A stretch of 64,000 bases of DNA from Polaribacter vadi. Lineage in GTDB: Bacteria > Bacteroidota > Bacteroidia > Flavobacteriales > Flavobacteriaceae. Both the position numbers and the translations under genes were made by a program. The stretch is from the NCBI RefSeq assembly GCF_001761365.1, contig NZ_CP017477.1:3648001-3712000 (forward strand), written 5' to 3'. Positions 26,962 to 34,775 of this stretch are shown here, in pieces. Numbering within the stretch: the stretch's first letter is position 1; every line of letters starts with the position of its first letter. The notes beneath the pieces were generated by a model. The model was not told the origin of the DNA. It saw nothing but the letters and a program-made list of their open reading frames with translations, and ran no database searches.

Positions 26962-28806
26962 TTATTTACTTAATGCTTTTAATATTCTTTCCTCGTTTAT
27001 TACTATATCTCGAAACAAAACGTGTGGAAATTCATTATATTTTGATGTTTTAAATGCCTCTAAAATATTAGATAGAGTAGAAGCTGTAATTAGAGATAAA
27101 TTCATTTCTGTATCCATTTCACAGTCTGTGACAAAATCATCACTAAATTCTGGAGCAACAAGTAAAATTTTAACAATTCTGAAATTATTTTTCAGAGCTA
27201 AATTTTGATAAGATTTTAATTGCCTTGAAACAGAACTAAACTTATTATAACCTTTTTCCTTGCTTGTTTTACATTCTACAATTATAATTTCGTTGTTTTC
27301 CAAGTTTAAAAGAATATCAATCATATCCTTTTTTGTATTCAGATTATTTTTAAAAGTGTCATCTACATTAAACCCTAAACCTTGAAATATTATTTTTGTT
27401 AAATCCTCGAATTTAATTCCGAGTTCACTTTCCTTGACTGTAATTCCGTTTTCTTTTAATAAATTGAGATTTCTGTAAGCAACGTTTTCATAATTTTCTA
27501 AATATAAATTCTCAACATCTTTATAATGTTCTAGTATATTTAAAATATCGTCACCACGTTGTTTTACTCCATTATCTTTAATGAAACTGGTTAAATCTTC
27601 TTTAAGAATTAAGTCTAAAATATCTCTCGGCTTTATATTGTAATCAAGTAAAAAATCTGCTTTTAAAACAAATTCATCCTGTAATTCAAATTGATCTTTT
27701 ATCTGTTTATTTAGTTTTGGAAGAGATTGATTAAGTTCAGATAATAATTTATCAAAACCATCTAAAGAAATACCCACTTTTTCATCACGCTCAACATTTT
27801 CAAAGTGTTCAACAAGACTATTTATTTTATCGCCTAAAGTACTTCCTTTTAAATTTGAAATATTTAAACCCTTTTCACAAAGTTCATTTAAAGTCTTTTT
27901 CTTTTCAGTTAAAGTGCTTCCTGGTTTATAAATATCTTCTAGAAGTAAATTATTAAAAGATACTCCTTCTTTAATTATTTCCTCAATTTTTTGAGCGTAA
28001 GATAATTTTCTATCGATATTATGCTCTCTACCAATTTGGTTTATAATTGGTTCTCTCAATAATTTCAGAGTTCTTCTATAAAATTTAGTAGCGATTTCTT
28101 TTTTTCTGACTTTACGTAACAATCTTACCATTTCGTCTGCAACATAGATTGTATTTTCTTTATTTGAAAAAAAGATAACTCCAATATTTTTTAAACCTTT
28201 TATGACTTCTTGAATATCAATTTTTTTTATTGGTAAAATTGAGTAGTTTATTAACTTAACTTCTTCTTGTGATAATCCTAATTCTTTTGATAAAGTTATA
28301 ATTATTGATAATTCATCTGAAGTTATTTTAGCGTCTCTATTATTTGCTATATCATTTTGATAAGCAGTTTGTAAACAAGATTTATAAATTCTATAATCTC
28401 GTTTTCTGATAGCACTTAATTCAGATTTATCATTATCAAAGTCAGAGTTTAAACCTTTAATTTTTGCTTTCAGATTTTTAATTTCTGTTTCATATAATCT
28501 TGAAAACCAATCTTGTTTCATTATGCAATTTCCATCACGTATAATTATATCAATTAAAATATCTAATTGTGATGTAATTTCTTGAAATTCACATTTGATA
28601 TGTTCTTGAAATTCATTTGAAGTTAAGGCAAATACATTAGATATATTTTGATTATCAACTGATTTTAAACCTTTATCAGACGAACTTAAAATTTTATCAA
28701 TTTCTTTTCCGTTTTTTGGGTTTTTCGTGATAATATTATCTATTATTTTAATAAATGAGTTCTTTTCAATTGAACCAAGTTTATCTAAAATTTTTTCTAA
28801 TTTCAT
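26962..28806 (-). CDS. Mrr-like PD-(D/E)XK nuclease-domain protein
   Basis: A 614-residue protein. The first 450 residues are helical and unassigned, with coiled-coil stretches (ETEIKNLKAKIKGLNSDFDNDKSEL). The C-terminal 150 residues look like an Mrr-type restriction nuclease: FEDLTKIIFQGLGFNVDD near residue 470, MIDILLNLENNEIIIVECKTSK with Asp near 496 and E-C-K near 509-511, then a QLKSYQNLALK helix. Such domains cut DNA, often modified or foreign. The gene stands alone against its neighbours, suggesting a defence role (inference). The candidate -7 box is at 28879-28886. Confidence 0.75.
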   Translation of the reverse strand: MKLEKILDKLGSIEKNSFIKIIDNIITKNPKNGKEIDKILSSSDKGLKSVDNQNISNVFALTSNEFQEHIKCEFQEITSQLDILIDIIIRDGNCIMKQDWFSRLYETEIKNLKAKIKGLNSDFDNDKSELSAIRKRDYRIYKSCLQTAYQNDIANNRDAKITSDELSIIITLSKELGLSQEEVKLINYSILPIKKIDIQEVIKGLKNIGVIFFSNKENTIYVADEMVRLLRKVRKKEIATKFYRRTLKLLREPIINQIGREHNIDRKLSYAQKIEEIIKEGVSFNNLLLEDIYKPGSTLTEKKKTLNELCEKGLNISNLKGSTLGDKINSLVEHFENVERDEKVGISLDGFDKLLSELNQSLPKLNKQIKDQFELQDEFVLKADFLLDYNIKPRDILDLILKEDLTSFIKDNGVKQRGDDILNILEHYKDVENLYLENYENVAYRNLNLLKENGITVKESELGIKFEDLTKIIFQGLGFNVDDTFKNNLNTKKDMIDILLNLENNEIIIVECKTSKEKGYNKFSSVSRQLKSYQNLALKNNFRIVKILLVAPEFSDDFVTDCEMDTEMNLSLITASTLSNILEAFKTSKYNEFPHVLFRDIVINEERILKALSK

Positions 28807-28878
28807 ATTTTTTCTTTTTTTAGCAATATTTTTTAGCTTGTGGCTAACTCTATTCGGATATTTCTAATTCATTACATC

Positions 28879-28886
28879 CAAAGTTA
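28879..28886 (-). promoter_or_regulatory. Candidate -7 element of the nuclease gene
   Basis: On the minus strand TAACTTTG is an exact TAnnTTTG box, 73 bases before the ATG at 28806. A good TTTG at the right distance is not present. Confidence 0.4.
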
Positions 28887-29015
28887 GCTAATTTATTGGT
28901 TTTACTCTAAAATATCAACAGGAAAAACCCCTTTAACTATAAAAGAGAACTGAAGATAATAAATAAGCAATACAATTTTTCTCTAAATATAAAAAAAATA
29001 ATTTCATCTAAAATA

Positions 29016-29043
29016 TTTCCTTGGATATATTTTCCTTGGTAAA
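29016..29043 (+). promoter_or_regulatory. Double TTTCCTTGG operator-like site upstream of osmC
   Basis: TTTCCTTGG occurs at 29016-29024 and again at 29031-29039, centres 15 bases apart. The second copy reads TTTTCCTTGGTAAA, an imperfect palindrome (TTTnCC/GGnAAA), and overlaps the expected -33 region. A third copy is upstream of the pirin gene at 31491. Likely bound by the MarR protein encoded at 31025 (inference). Confidence 0.55.
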
Positions 29044-29058
29044 TAAAAAAATGTTTTG

Positions 29059-29066
29059 TAACTTTG
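29059..29066 (+). promoter_or_regulatory. -7 element of the osmC-type gene
   Basis: TAACTTTG matches TAnnTTTG exactly. The -33 region falls on TTGG within the second TTTCCTTGG site, so a repressor there would block polymerase. Confidence 0.6.
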
Positions 29067-29128
29067 TACTAGAATTGTAAGCAAGATTTTTAAAGTAATT
29101 ATTTTACTTGGAAAAAAATAAAAGCATA

Positions 29129-29530
29129 ATGAAACAACAATCTGAAGTCCTTTTATCAGAAAAAAAATACCAAGGAGAAGCAAAAATGAGAAATCATTTT
29201 ACGGTTTTAGATGAACCTATAAAAGCTGGTGGAGGAGATACAGGTCCAACTCCTGTTGAATATTTGTTAACAGCAATTGGAGGTTGTGTAGCCATGACTT
29301 TAAGAATGTATGCAGAAAGAAAAGATTGGAATCTTGGCGAAATAAAAGTAATTGTTTCACAAAAAGAAGCGCTAACTTCTTCAGGAATTAAAAAATCGTT
29401 AATAGAAGAAATCTCTTTTGAAAACAAAATTACAGCCGAACAAAGAATAAAATTACTGGAAATTGCAGGAAAATGTCCTGTAGCAAAAATGGTAAAAGGA
29501 GAAACCGAAATTGCAACGAGTATTGTGTAA
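29129..29530 (+). CDS. OsmC family protein
   Basis: A 133-residue OsmC/Ohr-type protein, from the ATG at 29129 (MKQQSEVLLS) rather than an upstream TTG. The two family cysteines are present in GGCVAMTLRM (near residue 52) and AGKCPVAKM (near 115); the family reduces organic peroxides through these thiols. The region PIKAGGGDTGPTPVEYLLTAIGGC is typical. It begins the redox island and is probably controlled by the TTTCCTTGG sites upstream. Confidence 0.92.
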   Translation: MKQQSEVLLSEKKYQGEAKMRNHFTVLDEPIKAGGGDTGPTPVEYLLTAIGGCVAMTLRMYAERKDWNLGEIKVIVSQKEALTSSGIKKSLIEEISFENKITAEQRIKLLEIAGKCPVAKMVKGETEIATSIV

Positions 29531-29532
29531 AT

Positions 29533-29580
29533 CAGTTGGCAGTGGTTCAGTCTTCAGTTGGCAGTAAATCAGTTGGCAGT
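29533..29580. repeat. CAGTTGGCAGT direct repeat, three copies
   Basis: The 11-base unit CAGTTGGCAGT occurs at 29533, 29555 and 29570 with related TCAGTT fragments up to about 29595. It lies just after the osmC stop and shows no coding or hairpin potential. Confidence 0.8.
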
Positions 29581-29642
29581 CTCAGTTTTCAGTTGATCAC
29601 TGTTGGAGATTGACTGTATAAAATTAGTGAAAGTTCAGAAAA

Positions 29643-29688
29643 TGTCAGTTCGAGTGATTTTTATTTTTCGAAAAATTGTATCGAGAAC
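29643..29688 (+). repeat. TGTCAGTTCGAG...TATCGAGAAC repeat, copy A
   Basis: It starts TGTCAGTTCGAGTGATTTTT and ends TTGTATCGAGAAC, with an inner stem ATTTTT/AAAAAT and outer GTTC/GAAC. It lies 27 bases before the flavin reductase ATG. Copy B is at 31519. This family is, from memory, common in flavobacterial intergenic DNA. Confidence 0.75.
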
Positions 29689-29715
29689 AGGTTAAAAATA
29701 AAAAAATATATTAAA

Positions 29716-30249
29716 ATGAAGAAAATATTAGCCTTTGCAGGAAGCACAAGCTCAACATCTATCAATAAAAAATTAGCAACGTTTGCAGCAGAAAATTTAG
29801 TAAATACTTCTTTTGATGTCATCGATTTAAGAGATTTTACAATGCCAATTTATAGTGAAGACGAAGAAAAAAACGGTTTTCCAGAGGACGCTAAGAAATT
29901 AAGTTCATTATTAGATAATTATGATGGTTTTATACTGTCTCTTGCAGAACATAATGGGTCTTATGCAGCAGCATTTAAAAATATTTTTGACTGGTGCTCT
30001 AGACTTGAAAACAAAGTTTTTAGAAACAAATCATTATTATTAATGGCTACTTCTCCTGGTGCAAGAGGAGGACAATCTGTATTGAGTGATGGAGTTGCTA
30101 AATTCCCTTTTATGGGAGCAAAAGAAATTATTTCTTACACTTTACCATCTTTTTACGATAATTTTAAAGAAAACAAAATTGTAAATGATGAATTATTATC
30201 TCAATTAAAAGAAAAAGTTAAGCAGTTTGAAAGTACACTAAAAGAATAA
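29716..30249 (+). CDS. NADPH-dependent FMN reductase family protein
   Basis: A 177-residue flavodoxin-fold reductase. The FMN phosphate loop is GSTSSTSINKKLA at residues 9-21; EHNGSYAAAFKNIFDW near residue 76 and a SPGARGG loop near residue 116 are typical of the chromate/azo/quinone reductase family. It probably performs two-electron reduction of quinones or similar electrophiles using NAD(P)H. It is two bases from the glutaredoxin-like gene, so they are cotranscribed. Confidence 0.9.
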   Translation: MKKILAFAGSTSSTSINKKLATFAAENLVNTSFDVIDLRDFTMPIYSEDEEKNGFPEDAKKLSSLLDNYDGFILSLAEHNGSYAAAFKNIFDWCSRLENKVFRNKSLLLMATSPGARGGQSVLSDGVAKFPFMGAKEIISYTLPSFYDNFKENKIVNDELLSQLKEKVKQFESTLKE

Positions 30250-30251
30250 TT

Positions 30252-30500
30252 ATGAAAATAGTTTTATACGGAAAACAAGGACACGCATATACAGTTGCCT
30301 TTAAAAATTTCTTAAATTCAACAGATATTCCTTATGTCTACAAAGATATTTCTAAAGATGTAGAAGCAAGAGAGCACAGTAAAGAGTTATATGATGGAGT
30401 TGCAAAATTTCCAACATTATTTGTTGATGATAAAGTTTTTTTAACACCAACAACTGAAGAGTTTAACAAAATAATGCAAGATTTAAAATTAAGAGCGTAA
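30252..30500 (+). CDS. Glutaredoxin-like protein without cysteines
   Basis: An 82-residue protein with a thioredoxin/glutaredoxin pattern: a first strand (MKIVLYGKQGHAY), helix, second strand (IPYVYKDI), and the cis-proline strand KFPTLFVDDKVF. The CPYC active site is replaced by HAYT after the glycine, and the whole protein has no cysteine, so it cannot act as a thiol reductase. It may bind glutathione or a partner. It is coupled to the flavin reductase upstream. Confidence 0.8.
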   Translation: MKIVLYGKQGHAYTVAFKNFLNSTDIPYVYKDISKDVEAREHSKELYDGVAKFPTLFVDDKVFLTPTTEEFNKIMQDLKLRA

Positions 30501-30880
30501 AAAAGTTTGAAGAGTGAAGTTGGGAGTTAGAAGCTTGAAGTTGGGAGATTGAAGAGTGAAGCTTGAAGAGTAAAGAGAGAACCCCACAACAGCTATGTTT
30601 TCTATGTTCCTATGTGTTCGTTTTTTATAAACAAGAGAAGAGAAGCAAGAGTCAAGAAAATAGAGGATAGAGAAGAGAGAAAAGAAAATAGAGAAAAGAG
30701 AAAAGAGAAAAAGGAAACAAGAAAATAGAGAAGATTTAACGTACAACCTATGTTTTCTATGTTCCTATGTGTTCATATTTTGAAACAAGAAAGAAGACAA
30801 AGATTGGAAGAATGAAGTTGAAATTGTTAAAAAGTTTCATCAAATGTCAGATTGATCTTGTCGAAGTTTTTTTAGTTTTA
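30501..30880. repeat. Low-complexity intergenic region upstream of marR
   Basis: No gene is seen. It holds a purine-rich tract with GAAGTTGGGAG/TTGAAGAG units (30505-30585), a second GA-rich tract (30640-30740), and a 27-base direct repeat at 30593-30619 and 30748-30774 that starts CTATGTTTTCTATG. A fragment of another repeat (TGTCAGATTGATCTTGTCGAAG) is near 30845-30866. Confidence 0.75.
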
Positions 30881-31013
30881 ACCACGAACCACGAACCACG
30901 AACCACGAACCACGAACCACGAACCACGAACCACGAACCACGAACCACGAACCACGAACCACGAACCACGAACCACGAACCACGAACCACGAACCACGAA
31001 CCACGAACCACAA
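30881..31013. repeat. Heptamer tandem repeat (ACCACGA), 18 perfect units
   Basis: ACCACGA is repeated 18 times without error from 30881 to 31006, then once as ACCACAA. It ends 11 bases before the MarR ATG. Unit count is likely to vary in the population. The apparent open frames through it on both strands are products of the repeat, since seven is not a multiple of three and every frame reads a 21-base super-repeat. Confidence 0.97.
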
Positions 31014-31024
31014 AGCACTGAAAA

Positions 31025-31462
31025 ATGGGAGATATTTCAAAAGACATAAAATCTAAATTCACAAATAACAAAGTGAAAGCATTAATCAATTTAAAATATA
31101 CCTCAAATTGGTTGAGTAGTAAAGAAAATGAGTTTTTTAAACCTTATGCAATTTCGCCTCAACAATATAATATTTTAAGGATTTTAAGAGGAGCAAAAAC
31201 AAAAATGAAGGTGCAAATTGTAAAAGAAAGAATGATTGAAAGAGCACCAAATGCAACTCGTTTAATGGATAAGTTATGTGACAAAAACTTAATAGAAAGA
31301 GAACGTTGTGAGGATGATAGAAGAGTGGTTTTTGTAAAAATAACAAACCAAGGTTTAGAGCTGTTAAAGACTATTGATGAAAATAAAAACATTTCTTTTT
31401 TAGAAAACTTAACAGAAGAGGAAGCTGCAGTTTTAAGCGATCTTTTAGATAAAATTAGATAG
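31025..31462 (+). CDS. MarR family transcriptional regulator
   Basis: A 145-residue winged-helix protein: the recognition part is MKVQIVKERMIERAPNATRLMDKLCDKNLIERERCEDDRR, ending in the typical wing D(D)RRVVFVKIT near residues 94-107. Two cysteines flank the wing and could sense oxidants, as in thiol-switch MarR proteins (inference). It lies in the middle of the redox island and is the likely ligand of the TTTCCTTGG sites at 29016, 29031 and 31491. Its own start is preceded by the heptamer repeat. Confidence 0.92.
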   Translation: MGDISKDIKSKFTNNKVKALINLKYTSNWLSSKENEFFKPYAISPQQYNILRILRGAKTKMKVQIVKERMIERAPNATRLMDKLCDKNLIERERCEDDRRVVFVKITNQGLELLKTIDENKNISFLENLTEEEAAVLSDLLDKIR

Positions 31463-31490
31463 AAAAAATTTAATCAAATATTTTCCTTGG

Positions 31491-31504
31491 GGAATAGTAT
31501 TGTT
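31491..31504 (+). promoter_or_regulatory. TTTCCTTGG operator-like site upstream of pirin
   Basis: TTTTCCTTGGGGAA, with TTCC/GGAA dyad symmetry, shares the TTTCCTTGG core with the two sites upstream of osmC. It lies 28 bases after the MarR stop and 80 bases before the pirin ATG. Confidence 0.5.
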
Positions 31505-31518
31505 TGAAAATAACGAAA

Positions 31519-31565
31519 TGTCAGTTCGAGTGATTTTGATTTTCCATCAAAATTGTATCGAGAAC
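31519..31565 (+). repeat. TGTCAGTTCGAG...TATCGAGAAC repeat, copy B
   Basis: It has the same ends as copy A at 29643, but the inner stem is ATTTTGAT/ATCAAAAT: sequence changes keep pairing. It lies 19 bases before the pirin ATG, so it would be in the pirin leader. Confidence 0.75.
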
Positions 31566-31584
31566 TATTCAAAATCTACAAATC

Positions 31585-32454
31585 ATGAAAAAACTAAAAT
31601 CAATACAGCATAAAACAGCAAGTCCTTTTGTAAATATGGGACCTATAAAATTACGTCAACCTTTGCCAATTCAAGGCATAGAAAATGTAGATCCATTTTT
31701 GCTATTACATCATTATGGCCCTTATGCAATTTCAGAATTTAACAATCCTTTCGATTTAGGTCCTCATCCTCATAGAGGTTTTGAGCCAATTACTTTGTTA
31801 TTTAAAGGCGAACAATTTCACAGAGATTCTTTAGGAAATGAAATGGTTGTAAAAGCGGGTGGTGTTCAATGGACAACTGCTGGACGTGGAATTATTCATG
31901 CAGAAGCACCCACCAAAGAGTTTGTGAAAAAAGGTGGAGATTTAGAGGGAATTCAGTTGTGGCTAAATCTTCCTGCAAAAGATAAAATGAGTACACCAAA
32001 TTATCAACATTTAGAAGACGAACAAATTCCAAAACTATTTTCTGATGATAAAAAAGTGCAATTAAACATTATTGCAGGAAATCAACATAAAGAAAAAGGA
32101 TTGATAAAAACACAGACAGCAGTAAATGTGTTTACAGCAAATGCTGATGAAGGAGGAAAAATGGAAATTGAAATTCCAGCAACGCATCAATCTTTAATTT
32201 ATTTATTGGAGGGAGAAGTTTTGGTAAATGAATCAGATCGTCTGAAAAAGGGAGAAAATCAAATGATTGTTTTCAATCAAGATGGAAATATCATTCAATT
32301 TGAAGCAAAAACGGCAAGCACATTATTGATTTTGTCTGGAGAACCTATCAACGAAAAAATAACCCAATATGGGCCTTATGTAATGAATACGCAAACTGAA
32401 ATTTTAGAAGCAATGCGTGATTATCAAGCAGGAAAAATGGGGTATTTGTATTAA
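31585..32454 (+). CDS. Pirin family protein (long form)
   Basis: A 289-residue bicupin. The N-terminal cupin shows the pirin metal motif PHPHRGFEPITLLFKG near residue 62, HRDS(L) near residue 79 and GRGIIHAEAP near residue 104. Some pirins have quercetin dioxygenase activity; others act as redox regulators. It is the first of two pirins in tandem, upstream of the conserved YhhW-like form, and probably belongs to the MarR regulon. Confidence 0.93.
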   Translation: MKKLKSIQHKTASPFVNMGPIKLRQPLPIQGIENVDPFLLLHHYGPYAISEFNNPFDLGPHPHRGFEPITLLFKGEQFHRDSLGNEMVVKAGGVQWTTAGRGIIHAEAPTKEFVKKGGDLEGIQLWLNLPAKDKMSTPNYQHLEDEQIPKLFSDDKKVQLNIIAGNQHKEKGLIKTQTAVNVFTANADEGGKMEIEIPATHQSLIYLLEGEVLVNESDRLKKGENQMIVFNQDGNIIQFEAKTASTLLILSGEPINEKITQYGPYVMNTQTEILEAMRDYQAGKMGYLY

Positions 32455-32499
32455 AAAAGCGCTTTCTAAAATGAAGTTTTAGAAAAACATTAACATATC

Positions 32500-32568
32500 A
32501 TTCCTGTAAAAACAGGAATTTAAAAGAAAACAATTTTTAATAAAAACTCTGAAACAAGTTTAGGGTGA
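32500..32568. repeat. Palindrome ATTCCTGT...ACAGGAAT with CTGAAACAAGTTTAG fragment
   Basis: ATTCCTGT and ACAGGAAT around four As (32500-32519) are followed by TCTGAAACAAGTTTAGGGTGA (32549-32569). Both look like remnants of one dispersed flavobacterial repeat. It falls between the two pirin genes. Confidence 0.65.
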
Positions 32569-32582
32569 TAAACAATTTTATT

Positions 32583-33290
32583 ATGAAAAAAACAATTCAC
32601 AAAGCAAACACAAGAGGATTTGCAAACCATGGATGGTTAGTAGCCAACCATACTTTTAGTTTTGGTAATTATCAAAATCCAGAAAGAATGAATTTTGGTA
32701 TGTTAAGAGTATTTAATGATGATGTAATTCAGCCAAAGATGGGTTTTGGTACACATCCTCATAGAAATATGGAAATTATAACGATCCCTATTTCTGGAGC
32801 ATTATCTCATAAAGATAATATGAACAATCAACGTTCTATAGAAGTTGATGAAATTCAGGTAATGAGTGCTGGAACTGGAGTAACACATTCCGAGTTTAAC
32901 GATAGTAAAACAGAAGCAGCAAATACTTTGCAATTATGGATTATTCCAGAAAAAGAAGAAGTAACACCTTTTTACGATCAGAAAAAATTTGATGCTAGTA
33001 AAAGAAAAAATAAATTTTTAACCTTAGTTTCTCCAAGAGATAAGCAAGTAGAAGGCTCTTTACCAATAAATCAGCAAGGTTATATTTTGATGATTGATTT
33101 AGATAAAGATTTTGAGACAGAATACACTTTAAATAATGGTGCTTATTTTTTCTTAATTGATGGTGAAGTTGAAATTGCTGATGTAACTTTAGAAAAAAGA
33201 GACGCTGTTGGAATAACAGATACAGATAAGGTTTCAATTAAAGCACATAAGGAAAGTAAATTATTGGTAATTGATGTACCAATGAATTAG
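32583..33290 (+). CDS. Pirin family protein (YhhW-like)
   Basis: A 235-residue bicupin, starting at ATG 32583 (MKKTIHKANTRG) rather than an upstream GTG. The first cupin contains GTHPHRNMEIITIPISGALSHKD and GTGVTHSEFN, the metal-binding His/Glu set of the YhhW/pirin family. A quercetin dioxygenase type activity is known for E. coli YhhW. It ends at a bidirectional terminator shared with the aldehyde dehydrogenase gene. Confidence 0.93.
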   Translation: MKKTIHKANTRGFANHGWLVANHTFSFGNYQNPERMNFGMLRVFNDDVIQPKMGFGTHPHRNMEIITIPISGALSHKDNMNNQRSIEVDEIQVMSAGTGVTHSEFNDSKTEAANTLQLWIIPEKEEVTPFYDQKKFDASKRKNKFLTLVSPRDKQVEGSLPINQQGYILMIDLDKDFETEYTLNNGAYFFLIDGEVEIADVTLEKRDAVGITDTDKVSIKAHKESKLLVIDVPMN

Positions 33291-33315
33291 TAAAACAAGA
33301 ATTTTATTATAATGT

Positions 33316-33357
33316 AAAAAAAAACCTGTTTAACAAATTTGCTAAACAGGTTTTTTT
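33316..33357. terminator. Bidirectional terminator between pirin and aldehyde dehydrogenase
   Basis: AAAAACCTGTTTA pairs with TAAACAGGTTTTT around a ten-base loop. A- and T-runs on both sides serve both convergent genes. Confidence 0.9.
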
Positions 33358-33376
33358 AGTTTTTATAATCTTAATT

Positions 33377-34765
33377 TTAAGATTCACTAAACAATACAGC
33401 TTTCACATTTACAAATTCTTTCATTCCAAAACCTCCATGTTCCCTTCCAAAACCAGAATCTTTTACACCTCCAAAAGGCATTGCAGGATCTGCAATTCCA
33501 AAAGAATTGATAAAAACCATACCAGTATCAAAATAATCTTGTGCTAATTTTGTAGCTTTTTCTTCATCTTTAGAGAAAATTCCTCCACCTAAACCAAATC
33601 TACTGTCGTTTGCAATTCGCATGGCATCTTTTTCATCTTTTGCTTTAATTAAAGAAGCTACAGGTCCAAAAAGTTCATCATCATAAGCAGGTTGTCCAGG
33701 TTTTACATTTCCTAAAACTGTAACAGGATAGTAAAAACCATCACCTTCTGTCATTTTTCCACCACATAAAATTTCGGCACCTTTTTGTACACTTTCTTCA
33801 ACTTGTTCATGTAAAGTTTCACGTAAATCTTCTCTAGCCATAGGTCCCATATCAGAACTTTCATCCATTGGGTTTCCAACTTTAATATCTTTCATTGCTT
33901 TTACAAAAGCATCTTTAAACTGATCGTAAACTGCATCTACAACCACAAAACGTTTTGCAGCAATACAAGTTTCACCATTGTTATAAATTCTACCTTGTAC
34001 ACATTTTTCTACAGCCAATTCAAGATCAGCATCTTCTAAAACAATGTAAGCATCATTACTTCCTAACTCTAAAACTACTTTTTTAAGTTCGGCAGTTGCT
34101 TTTTGCCCTACTTTTTTTCCAGCTCCAGAACTACCAGTTAAAGTAACTCCTCTAACATTTTTATGTTTTATGACAGTATCAGATTGGTCGTGAGAAATTA
34201 ATAATGTTTTAAATAAATTTTCTGGCAAACCAGCTTCCGTGAATATTTTTTCTAATAGTAAACCTGTTCCAGTTACATTCGATGCGTGCTTTAATAAAAC
34301 TGCATTACCAGCCATTAAATTTACAATTGCATATCTAATTACTTGATAAGATGGATAATTCCAAGGTTGAATTCCATAAATAATTCCAATTGGTGAATAA
34401 CTTACAATTCCTTTTCCACCACTAAATAATTCACGATGCTCGTCTTTTAATTCTTCTACACCTTTTTTGGCTGTATATTTACAAATGCCTGCACATAAAT
34501 CGACTTCTTGATTACTTTGAGGAAGTATTTTTCCCATTTCATTTGTCATCAATTTAGAAAGTTCGTCTTTATATTCAACCAATTTTTCTCCAATTGCTTC
34601 GATTACAGTCGCACGTTTTTCTAAAGATTGATGTCTCCAATCTATAAATGCTTTTTGAGTTTTTTCAATCGCTGAATTCAGCTCAGCATCAGAAATATGA
34701 TTATACGTTTCTAAAGTTTTTCCTGTGGCAGGATTTATCGTTTTTATTGTTTTGTCTTTACTCAT
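33377..34765 (-). CDS. NAD-dependent aldehyde dehydrogenase (succinate-semialdehyde type)
   Basis: A 462-residue aldehyde dehydrogenase from ATG 34765 (MSKDKTIKTINPATG); a GTG further upstream overlaps the SDR gene and is less likely. The catalytic parts are LELGSNDAYIVLEDADLE (Glu) and NNGETCIAAKRF (Cys); MPFGGVKDSGFGREHG is near the end. The ELGSNDAY and WNYPSYQVIR patterns fit the Sad/GabD-like NAD-dependent succinate-semialdehyde group. Ten bases after the SDR gene, so an operon: SDR and aldehyde dehydrogenase act on carbonyl compounds. Confidence 0.9.
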   Translation of the reverse strand: MSKDKTIKTINPATGKTLETYNHISDAELNSAIEKTQKAFIDWRHQSLEKRATVIEAIGEKLVEYKDELSKLMTNEMGKILPQSNQEVDLCAGICKYTAKKGVEELKDEHRELFSGGKGIVSYSPIGIIYGIQPWNYPSYQVIRYAIVNLMAGNAVLLKHASNVTGTGLLLEKIFTEAGLPENLFKTLLISHDQSDTVIKHKNVRGVTLTGSSGAGKKVGQKATAELKKVVLELGSNDAYIVLEDADLELAVEKCVQGRIYNNGETCIAAKRFVVVDAVYDQFKDAFVKAMKDIKVGNPMDESSDMGPMAREDLRETLHEQVEESVQKGAEILCGGKMTEGDGFYYPVTVLGNVKPGQPAYDDELFGPVASLIKAKDEKDAMRIANDSRFGLGGGIFSKDEEKATKLAQDYFDTGMVFINSFGIADPAMPFGGVKDSGFGREHGGFGMKEFVNVKAVLFSES

Positions 34766-34775
34766 CTTTTTAATT

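Larger units (their letters stand above)
28807..29058. other. Divergent regulatory region upstream of the nuclease and osmC genes
   Basis: The 322-base gap up to 29128 holds no gene. A hairpin TTAGC/GCTAA lies near 28832-28847 and a related TTAGCTAA at 28884-28891 beside the minus-strand -7 box. The right side holds the osmC operator-like sites and promoter listed separately. Most of the rest is plain AT-rich DNA. Confidence 0.5.

Noticed and set aside
30489..30746. 85-residue frame on the minus strand in the purine-rich gap
   Set aside because: Its Ser/Phe/Leu composition reflects the GA-rich repeat tract and it overlaps the end of the glutaredoxin-like gene.
30881..31013. CRISPR array
   Set aside because: The repeats are short, directly adjacent heptamers with no spacers; no cas genes are near.
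30767..31040. Open frames through the ACCACGA array on both strands (TNHEPRT and GSWFVVR repeats)
   Set aside because: Any 7-base array without a stop in its 21-base super-period is open in that frame; no start signal or domain supports a protein.
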